A stretch of DNA of 64,000 nucleotides from DATARH01 sp035648415 (lineage in GTDB: Bacteria > Pseudomonadota > Alphaproteobacteria > ATCC43930 > CGMCC-115725). Where the stretch lies: assembly GCA_035648415.1 (NCBI GenBank), contig DASRLO010000041.1, forward strand, positions 1 through 64,000, given 5' to 3'. The notes beneath the pieces were generated by a model. The model had not been told where the DNA came from. It was given only the letters and a program-made list of their open reading frames with translations, and did not search any database. This document shows positions 16,328 through 24,683 of the stretch, piece by piece. The position numbers were made by a program, and so were the translations under genes. Numbering within the stretch: the stretch's first letter is position 1; each line of letters starts with the position of its first letter.

Positions 16328-17631
16328 CACTCGTCCTCCAGCCGGCCGAGGCGCAAGGCCAGTCGGCGCAACAGATGCTCGCGCAGCGCCGGGTCGGCGA
16401 CGGCCTCGACGGGCTCGCGCAGAAACCCTTCGACCAGCAGCCGGCGCGCTTCCTCGGTGGGGATGCCGCGGGCGCGCAGGTAGAACAACGCCGCCTCGTC
16501 GAGGTCGCCGACGCTGGCGCCGTGCGCGCATTTGACGTCGTCGGCGAGAATCTCCAATTCGGGCTTGGTGTCGATCGCCGCGCGGCGGCCGAGGATGAGG
16601 TTGCGGCTGGTCTGCCGCGCGTCGGTCTGCTGGGCGCCCTCGCGGACGATGATCTTGCCCTGGAACGCGCCGTGCCCCCGGCCGGCGGCGACGCCCTTCA
16701 CCAGTTCGGTGGTGGCGCCGCCGGGCACCTGGTGGTCGATTGTCGTGACGATATTGGCCTCTTCCCGTCCCGAAACGACGAAGGCGCCGTCGATCCGGCA
16801 TTCGGCATTGACGCTCGCCATCGCCACGGAGATTTCCTGGCGCACCGTGCCGCCGCCAAGCAGCAGCGAGAATGCGTTGAGCTTGGCGCGCTCCGCCAGC
16901 AGCACCGCATCGATGTCTTCGAAATGGGTTGCCTCACCGGCCTCCTCGACCAGCGCTATCCTGGTCAATGCCGCGTCTTGCTCGATGCGCCAAAGAGCAA
17001 AATCGTTGCGCCAGTATTTGCCGGAGCCGGCATAGGTTTCCACGATCGTCGCGCGGCTCCCGGCGCAGAGCTCGATCATGCTGCGCGTGTGCAACGACGC
17101 GTCACCGGCTCCCGATGCGAGATGAACAACCTCGATCGGGGCGTCGAGCACGATGCCATGGCCGACTTCAAGCACAAACCCGTCAGCAAAAAAGGCCGCA
17201 TTGAGCGAAGCGAACGGGTGCTCCCTCCCGGCATCTGCCGCAAAGCTCTTAACCAAATCGGGCCGTTCGAGGATTGCGGTGCGGGTCGGACTGAACCAGA
17301 CGCCTACGGGCAGATCGAGGCGTGAGAGTTCCGGCGCGAATCGGCCGTCGACCAGCACGATCCGCGCGGCGCTGCCGTCAAGCGCCAGCCCGTTCGGCAC
17401 GCCCATCGGCTCGCCCATGACAGCCGGCAGCATCGGATGTTTTTCGAGCGGCTGCAGGTCGAGATAGCGCCAGTTCTCGCTGCGTCGGGTGGGGAAACCC
17501 TGCCGGGCGAAGCGGTCGAGGCCCTGCCGGCGGAAGCGCGCCAACCACTCGGGCTCGCCCGCCACCCCGGAAAACGCGTCGAGATAGGGCCGCGCCTCGG
17601 GCTTCACCGGTAAATCGACGATAGCGTTCAT
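16327..17631 (-). CDS. sufD: SufD, Fe-S scaffold subunit
   Basis: 434-residue SufB/SufD-fold protein of the SufBC2D complex. The N-terminus (FRRQGLDRFARQGFPTRRSENWRYLDL) carries the FPTR.SE.W.Y family block; the beta-helix core includes NAECRIDGAFV and HGAFQGKIIVREGAQQTDA; the end has CAHGASVGDLDEAALFYLRARG, with the His-containing site used in cluster assembly. Seven bp after sufC and overlapping sufS by one base. Start chosen by the family N-terminus; the longer frame is read-through of sufC in another frame. Confidence 0.95.
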   Translation of the reverse strand: MNAIVDLPVKPEARPYLDAFSGVAGEPEWLARFRRQGLDRFARQGFPTRRSENWRYLDLQPLEKHPMLPAVMGEPMGVPNGLALDGSAARIVLVDGRFAPELSRLDLPVGVWFSPTRTAILERPDLVKSFAADAGREHPFASLNAAFFADGFVLEVGHGIVLDAPIEVVHLASGAGDASLHTRSMIELCAGSRATIVETYAGSGKYWRNDFALWRIEQDAALTRIALVEEAGEATHFEDIDAVLLAERAKLNAFSLLLGGGTVRQEISVAMASVNAECRIDGAFVVSGREEANIVTTIDHQVPGGATTELVKGVAAGRGHGAFQGKIIVREGAQQTDARQTSRNLILGRRAAIDTKPELEILADDVKCAHGASVGDLDEAALFYLRARGIPTEEARRLLVEGFLREPVEAVADPALREHLLRRLALRLGRLEDE

Positions 17632-17638
17632 CGCCGGC

Positions 17639-18388
<750 letters not shown>

Positions 18389-18465
18389 CTTGTAATTGCT
18401 CTCTGAGCACGTATATCTGACTTAATGATCTAGTCCTGGTCAGAAACATGTTACTGGAGGTCAAA

Positions 18466-18807
18466 TTGGCTGCAGTTTCAGAGGAAAAGATCAAAGACGT
18501 TGCCCTCAAGCTCTGGAGGGATTTGTACGAAGAGCCTTTTCGGGGCAAGGAGCGAGGTCGCTTCTGCCTTACGCGCGAGCAACTCAAACGCGCCCTGGAG
18601 ACGGAGCGGTTGCACAGCTCCGCTATCGAGCGGTTGCAGGATGAGGCTCTCCACCTCGGACTTGTTATCATCGACCTTGACGACCGATTTCCTTGTGTCG
18701 AGCTGACAATCGCGCGCCGATACCGTCGCCCGCCAGAGGAAGTTTTCGTTAAAATCTTCCCGGAAATCGACGCTGAGGAAGCCTCCGAGGGAGATGACGA
18801 GGACTGA
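18466..18807 (+). CDS. Hypothetical orphan gene inserted between sufB and sufC
   Basis: About 113 residues from a TTG at 18466, which has GGAGG five bp upstream; an in-frame ATG at 18448 has no ribosome site. The protein is charged and helical (EEKIKDVALKLWRDLYEEPF, then REQLKRALETERLHSSAIER) and ends in an acidic tail (DAEEASEGDDED). No membrane segment, no recognised domain. Base composition is clearly more AT-rich than any neighbour and codons are mixed, pointing to acquisition from elsewhere. It reads against the suf operon. Confidence 0.65.
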   Translation: MAAVSEEKIKDVALKLWRDLYEEPFRGKERGRFCLTREQLKRALETERLHSSAIERLQDEALHLGLVIIDLDDRFPCVELTIARRYRRPPEEVFVKIFPEIDAEEASEGDDED

Positions 18808-18819
18808 ACGCTAACGAGC

Positions 18820-18847
18820 GTTGGGCTAGCCGCAACGGCAGCCCAAC
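18820..18847 (+). terminator. Hairpin after the orphan gene
   Basis: GTTGGGCT (18820-18827) is perfectly inverted by AGCCCAAC (18840-18847) with a 12-base loop. It begins 12 bp after the stop of the orphan gene and 30 bp from the sufB stop. There is no T-run, so an intrinsic terminator is uncertain; it could equally be the edge of the inserted segment. Confidence 0.4.
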
Positions 18848-18877
18848 CTCTCTCGCTCATAACGGCGGCGGGGCACA

Positions 18878-20355
<1,478 letters not shown>

Positions 20356-20359
<4 letters not shown>

Positions 20360-20814
20360 CGGGCCAACTCGATTTCCCCGGCATGCGGCGCGCCCGCGGC
20401 CGGAATAAAGGCAAAGGGCGAAATCATCTCATCGAGCGTCACCGCCGACAGCGCCTCGCCGACCGCGCGGTTGATCGCCGCCCAGTGCGGCCGGGTCGGG
20501 CAGTAATTGGTGTGGGCGCACTCGTCGACATGCACCGAGCATTGCGTCAGGCCGATATCGCCGTCGATCGCGGCGACCACTTCGGCGACCGAGACCGCCG
20601 AGGCCGGCCGTGCCAGGCGGTAGCCGCCCGCCGCGCCGCGCGTCGCCGTCACCACCCCGGCATGGGCGAGCGCCTTCAACAGCTTGGCGACGGTCGCCAG
20701 CGGCAGCCGCGTCGCCGCGGCAACCGAGGCGGCGTTCTCCTGCCGCCCCGGCGCGAGCGCGAGGTGGGTCGCGACGATGACGCCGTAGTCGGCCAGTTTT
20801 GAGAGGATGATCAT
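20356..20814 (-). CDS. Rrf2-family Fe-S regulator of the suf operon
   Basis: 152 residues. Winged-helix Rrf2 domain: MIILSKLADYGVIVATHLA, ATRLPLATVAKLLKALAHAG (recognition helix), TRGAAGGYRLARPA. Three Cys in CSVHVDECAHTNYC form the expected Fe-S ligand loop as in IscR. It probably senses cluster supply and controls the suf genes that follow. A perfect 7-3-7 inverted repeat lies 13 bp before its start codon. First gene of the operon, overlapping sufB. Confidence 0.92.
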
Positions 20815-20826
20815 GCGGGCCCAATT

Positions 20827-20843
20827 CGTACTAGATTAGTACG
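20827..20843 (-). promoter_or_regulatory. Candidate operator of the Rrf2 regulator
   Basis: CGTACTA GAT TAGTACG is a perfect inverted repeat (7-bp arms, 3-bp centre). The ACTA..TAGT core resembles IscR/Rrf2 sites reported for alphaproteobacterial suf operons. It sits just upstream of the regulator ATG at 20814, where binding would block the suf promoter. Confidence 0.6.
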
Positions 20844-20989
20844 TGATAGATGGCGCTGAGCCTCACCGGGTCAAGGCAAAAATACGCGGCGGCGCGACGC
20901 ACCCGCCATCTTGCGCGAGCGATGAGCCGTAACAACTTCATTTTGTGATGCAACCTCGGAAATCGGCCTTCGTCGGCCCGCCGGTTCGG

Positions 20990-21075
20990 GCCAACTTCCC
21001 CGCCCGTTTGCGGGGGTTATGGTATTTGCGCCGGCGCGCCCTTCCCCCCGCAAGCGGGGAAGGATTGGGGCGGGC
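20990..21075. repeat. GC-rich palindromic repeat upstream of the response regulator
   Basis: Two hairpin units: one around CTTCCCCGCCCGTTTGCGGG (about 20995-21016), one CTTCCCC-CCGCAA-GCGGGGAAG-like at 21041-21062, followed by GATTGGGGCGGG. The second resembles the CTCCCCCGCAAGCGGGGGAG hairpin found inside cca at 52170-52189, so they are one repeat family. It ends only a few bp before the ATG of the response regulator gene. The rest of 20849-20990 shows no gene. Confidence 0.65.
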
Positions 21076-21078
21076 GCG

Positions 21079-21771
21079 ATGAAACTTCTCGTCGTCGAGG
21101 ACGACCGCGAGACCGCCGCCTATCTCGTCAAGGGCCTTTCCGAAAGCGGCTATACCGTCGATCAGTCGGGCGACGGGCGCGAGGGTCTTTACCTCGCGAG
21201 TTCCGGCAGCTACGACGCGATCATCCTAGATCGCATGCTGCCGGGGATGGACGGGTTGGCGCTGGTGGGCGCGCTGCGCGCCGCCGAGATCGGCACCCCC
21301 TCATTGATTCTCTCGGCCTTGGGCAGCGTCGACGACCGGGTCAAGGGGTTGAAGGCCGGCGGCGACGACTACCTCGTCAAGCCGTTCGCGTTCAGCGAGC
21401 TGCTGGCGCGGGTGGAGGCGCTGCTGCGGCGCGGCGCCGCCGGCACGCCGACGACAAAGCTGCGCGTCGCCGACCTCGAGCTCGACCTGTTGGCCCGCTC
21501 GGTCAAGCGCGGCGAAGCGGCGATCGATTTGTTGCCGCGCGAGTTCCAGCTGCTCGAATATTTGATGCGCAACACCGGCCATGTGGTGACCCGCACGATG
21601 CTGCTGGAGCACGTCTGGGACTACCATTTCGATCCGCAGACAAATGTCATCGACGTGCATGTGAGCCGCCTGCGGCAAAAGATCGACCGCAATTTCGAGC
21701 GGCCGCTATTGCATACCGTGCGCGGCGCCGGCTATTGCCTGCGCGCCTCCGCGGAGCCGCCATCGTCGTGA
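21079..21771 (+). CDS. OmpR-family response regulator
   Basis: 230 residues. Receiver domain MKLLVVEDDRETAAYLVKGL with the acidic pair, phospho-acceptor Asp51 in AIILDRMLPG, conserved Ser/Thr in SLILSALGS and Lys in DDYLVKPFAFSELLARV. The C-terminal winged-helix DNA-binding domain runs to the end (LLPREFQLLEYLMRN, VIDVHVSRLRQKID, HTVRGAGYCLR). The start at 21079 is fixed by the receiver N-terminus. The cognate kinase gene is normally next; here it starts 1075 bp later, beyond an opposite-strand toxin module. Confidence 0.94.
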   Translation: MKLLVVEDDRETAAYLVKGLSESGYTVDQSGDGREGLYLASSGSYDAIILDRMLPGMDGLALVGALRAAEIGTPSLILSALGSVDDRVKGLKAGGDDYLVKPFAFSELLARVEALLRRGAAGTPTTKLRVADLELDLLARSVKRGEAAIDLLPREFQLLEYLMRNTGHVVTRTMLLEHVWDYHFDPQTNVIDVHVSRLRQKIDRNFERPLLHTVRGAGYCLRASAEPPSS

Positions 21772-21776
21772 ACGGC

Positions 21777-22217
21777 CTATCCAGCCAGCACAGCAGGGTG
21801 GAGCACCTCCACCCTATAGCGGCTGAAATCGCCGGTGTTGAAAGTGAGGATTCGTGGCACGCGATGAACCAGCATCGCCGCGACCAGCCGCGCATCGTGC
21901 ACTTTTGCGCCGACCACCCGGTGGCGCAGCACCAGCCCTTTCCACCGCTCGTAGAGGGCGGGAATATCGGGAAGCAGAACCAGGAGCTGTTCGATCTTCG
22001 CGATTTCGGCCGCGGTCGCGGCCACCGAGAACCCCATGCCGTTATGCGCCACAGGGCGGGTCGCGACATTCCAGAACTCGGACATGTTCTGGGGGGTGAC
22101 GTGCACTGCTTCGCCTGCCTCTAGTAATCGCGCAACGCTTTCTACGGCAACGCCGTGATGTTCATGGGCAGGCTGGGTCCGGCGGAGGAGGACGTTGGTG
22201 TCAAGCAGAACGCTCAT
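21777..22217 (-). CDS. PIN-domain toxin (VapC-like)
   Basis: 146-residue PIN domain. Acidic residues: Asp6 in SVLLDTNVLLR, Glu in QNMSEFWNVATRP, Asp in VGAKVHDARLVAAM, and LTFNTGDFSRY at the end, all in the VapC order. Likely an RNase toxin. Its ATG overlaps the stop of the upstream gene (TGATG), so that gene is the probable antitoxin. It lies between the two genes of a two-component system, on the opposite strand, 5 bp from the end of the regulator gene. Confidence 0.88.
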   Translation of the reverse strand: MSVLLDTNVLLRRTQPAHEHHGVAVESVARLLEAGEAVHVTPQNMSEFWNVATRPVAHNGMGFSVAATAAEIAKIEQLLVLLPDIPALYERWKGLVLRHRVVGAKVHDARLVAAMLVHRVPRILTFNTGDFSRYRVEVLHPAVLAG

Positions 22218-22717
22218 CAGCCGCGTTCGCTGTAAAGCACCTCACGGCCGATCGCCTCGTCCGGCAGCGGTTTGGTGTGAGGCAAACCATGCACCGCCTC
22301 ACGCCAGGCAGCGGCACGTTGTGCCGGAGAGAGCTGCGCCTTCGGTCTGGCACCGTGTCTGTTACCGGCCGACTGCGCAGTCGGCCGGTAAACCATGCCA
22401 GTCGAGAATAGATTTCCGGGTGCGACCCGCCGTTTCTTCCACACGGTGAAACCCTGGTGTTCGAGAATTTCCCGGACCCAGCGGCCGATGGTCTTCTTGA
22501 CCTGGTCCTGCCGCACCTCGGGGCCGAGCGCTGCCAGTTGCTTGCCAATCGCCTGCACCGCCGGCATCTGATGTCGGGAAAAAACGACCATGTCGCCGAT
22601 AGCTTGCGGATTGTCGATGACCGCACCGACCCGCTCGCCGAGAGTCGAGGACTTGAAGCTGTCGAGGCCGAACATCCCACCGCCCGTTATATTAGGTTGC
22701 AATTCGCAATCTAACAT
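22217..22717 (-). CDS. Hypothetical partner of the PIN toxin (putative antitoxin)
   Basis: Up to 166 residues; the Met at 22675 (FGLDSFKSSTLGERVGAVID) is an alternative start. Blocks IGDMVVFSRHQMPAVQAIGK, RQDQVKKTIGRWVREILEHQ and RVAPGNLFSTGMVYRP can be seen. The helical basic middle could bind DNA; no named antitoxin family is recognised. A role as antitoxin is inferred from position and overlap only. The stretch YRPTAQSAGN is encoded by a perfect 30-bp palindrome, so the C-terminal third may be a later addition. Confidence 0.65.
   Translation of the reverse strand: MLDCELQPNITGGGMFGLDSFKSSTLGERVGAVIDNPQAIGDMVVFSRHQMPAVQAIGKQLAALGPEVRQDQVKKTIGRWVREILEHQGFTVWKKRRVAPGNLFSTGMVYRPTAQSAGNRHGARPKAQLSPAQRAAAWREAVHGLPHTKPLPDEAIGREVLYSERG
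22363..22392. repeat. Perfect 30-bp palindrome inside a coding gene
   Basis: TTACCGGCCGACTGC is followed without spacer by its exact inverse GCAGTCGGCCGGTAA. Both strands read YRPTAQSAG in the same relative frame. It lies inside the putative antitoxin gene. Such spacer-free palindromes are rare by chance at this length and suggest a mobile repeat or a protein-binding/recombination site. Confidence 0.75.
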
Positions 22718-22846
22718 AACGCGGCTTTATGTCAACCGCCTCTCCGCGAGGTCTTTTAACGCAGCACCAAACACGCCGGGAGGTGCTGGAGCGAACAGCA
22801 CCTATATTTATTCCCGAACGGATAGAGACCCCGCCGCAACATCGAC

Positions 22847-24289
22847 ATGGCCGCCGAACATCATATCGTTGCCGCTTTGCCGCGCCGCCGCGGACTAGCG
22901 GCGATGCGTCCGCTGTTGCCGCATCTGCGCCGGCTGCTCAAGACGCATGCGTTGCGGCTTGCCGCGCTCTATTTCGCGGTGTTCGCGGTTTCGGTGCTCG
23001 GGGTGCTGCTGTTCGTCTATTGGTCGAGCGCCGATTTTGTCGAAGGCCAGACGCAAGCGACGCTCGACGCCGAAATCGCCGGCCTCGCCGAGCAATACGC
23101 CCAGCGCGGGCTCTCCGGCCTCGTGCAGATCGTCGCCGCGCGCAGCGCCGGCGACCGCGGCGACGGTGTGCTCTACCTGGTGACCAACCCCGACGGCCAC
23201 CCGCTCGCCGGCAACATCACCGGCTGGCCCGCGGGGACGCCGGTCGCGCCGGGCGCAGTCGCCTTCAACGTCGCGGTCAAGGTCAAGGGCGAGACCCAGA
23301 TGCGCCCGGCCCAAGGCGCGCTGATCGTCATTCCCGACGGATACCGCCTCTTGGTCGCGCGCGACATCAGCGACGCGGCTTTGTTCCGCGAGCGGATCAA
23401 ATTGACGCTGGTCTGGTCGGGGCTGGTCGCGCTCATCGTCGGCCTTATCGGCGGCGCGGTGATGAGCCGCAACCTGTTGCGCCGGGTCGAGCAGGTCAAC
23501 CGCACCGCCGAGCGGGTGATGGGCGGCAACCTCTCCGACCGGGTGCCGCTCAAGGGCACCAGCGATGAATTCGACCAGCTCGCCGCCAACCTCAACAACA
23601 TGCTCGAGCAGATCGAGCGGCTGATGGCGGGGATGCGCGAGGTGTCGGACAATATCGCGCACGATCTGCGCACGCCGCTCGCTCGGCTGCGCGCGCGGCT
23701 TGAGCTCAGCCTCACCGGCGCGCCGGAGGACGGTGCGGCAACCGAGGCGGTGCGCGCCGCGATCGACGAGGCCGACCGGCTGCTCGCCACCTTCAACGCG
23801 CTCTTAAACATCGCCGAGGCCGAATCGGGCGCCCGCCGTAACGCGGCGGAGCCCCTGGACCTGGCGCAGGCCGCGCGTGCCGCGGCCGAGCTTTACGAGC
23901 CGGTCGCCGAGGAGAAAGGCTGCGCGCTGACGCTCGAAATCGACCCCGGGATTATGATCCGCGGCGACCGTCACCTTCTATCGCAGGCGGTCGCCAATCT
24001 GCTCGACAACGCGCTCAAATACGGCGGCGGCCAGGTCACCCTGTCGGCGCACCAGCAGGATGGGCGCGCGGCATTGGAGGTATCGGACAGCGGGCCCGGC
24101 ATCCCCGAGGGCGAGCGCGAAGCGGTGTTCGACCGCTTCGTCCGGCTGGAGCCCAGCCGCACTACGCCCGGCAACGGTTTGGGGCTGAGCCTGGTGCGCG
24201 CCGTCGCCCAGCTGCACAACGGCACGGTCGCGCTGGGCGACAATGAGCCCGGGCTGAAAGTCCGGTTGGAATTCGCGGCGCTGGGTTAA
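22847..24289 (+). CDS. Sensor histidine kinase
   Basis: 480 residues. First membrane helix about 40-60 (LYFAVFAVSVLGVLLFVYW), a periplasmic domain, second helix near 185-205 (LVWSGLVALIVGLIGGAVM), then HAMP (NLLRRVEQVNRTAERVMGG). Phospho-acceptor His272 in SDNIAHDLRTPLARLRARL. ATPase motifs: NLLDNALKYGGG, DSGPGIP, GNGLGLSLVRAVAQLHNG. It pairs with the OmpR-type regulator at 21079. Start may also be the Met at 22904. Signal unknown. Confidence 0.92.
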   Translation: MAAEHHIVAALPRRRGLAAMRPLLPHLRRLLKTHALRLAALYFAVFAVSVLGVLLFVYWSSADFVEGQTQATLDAEIAGLAEQYAQRGLSGLVQIVAARSAGDRGDGVLYLVTNPDGHPLAGNITGWPAGTPVAPGAVAFNVAVKVKGETQMRPAQGALIVIPDGYRLLVARDISDAALFRERIKLTLVWSGLVALIVGLIGGAVMSRNLLRRVEQVNRTAERVMGGNLSDRVPLKGTSDEFDQLAANLNNMLEQIERLMAGMREVSDNIAHDLRTPLARLRARLELSLTGAPEDGAATEAVRAAIDEADRLLATFNALLNIAEAESGARRNAAEPLDLAQAARAAAELYEPVAEEKGCALTLEIDPGIMIRGDRHLLSQAVANLLDNALKYGGGQVTLSAHQQDGRAALEVSDSGPGIPEGEREAVFDRFVRLEPSRTTPGNGLGLSLVRAVAQLHNGTVALGDNEPGLKVRLEFAALG

Positions 24290-24291
24290 AT

Positions 24292-24465
24292 TTACTCGCC
24301 TTCGCCTTCGCGCGACAGGCGGACCCGCTCGCCGGTTTCGATCATCAGGTCATGGAACCGCTCGCGGTCGTAGCCGGCGCTTTCCAGCACCGGACGCATG
24401 ATGTCGTCGGCGAGCAGCTCGTCGAGGCTCGGCTCGTTGCGGCAGCATTCCGTGCGTGCGGCCAT
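24292..24465 (-). CDS. Small conserved-looking protein, 57 residues
   Basis: ATG at 24465 preceded by AGGAGGGA at good spacing, stop TAA at 24292. Reads MAARTECCRNEPSLDELLAD, then DIMRPVLESAGYDRERFHDL and ends in an acidic tail (REGEGE). Two adjacent Cys near the start, no membrane helix. The frame bias matches local genes and the ribosome site is excellent, which support a real gene. The DELL.D....L motif resembles short unnamed proteins of alphaproteobacteria. Two bp from the convergent kinase gene end. Confidence 0.7.
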   Translation of the reverse strand: MAARTECCRNEPSLDELLADDIMRPVLESAGYDRERFHDLMIETGERVRLSREGEGE

Positions 24466-24683
24466 GCTTCCCTCCTATTTCCTCTGTTATAGGGACCCTA
24501 GGGGCAAAGCATGGCCGCAATATGACGAGCGCCCGGAAATTTCGCGGCATTTTGTGCGTCTCGTCGCCGCAATTTCGACAAAATGGATAGCGGTCATCTG
24601 CCGCCTGCTTTCGCACCGCCGGAACTTCCTTTAAGTATCAACACCGACCGACCGTTGCTTCCGTACCTTCGTCGAGGCGCCGT

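Noticed and set aside
20990..21075. The GC-rich hairpins as a riboswitch or attenuator for the response regulator
   Set aside because: Same hairpin type recurs inside cca, so a dispersed repeat explains it better.
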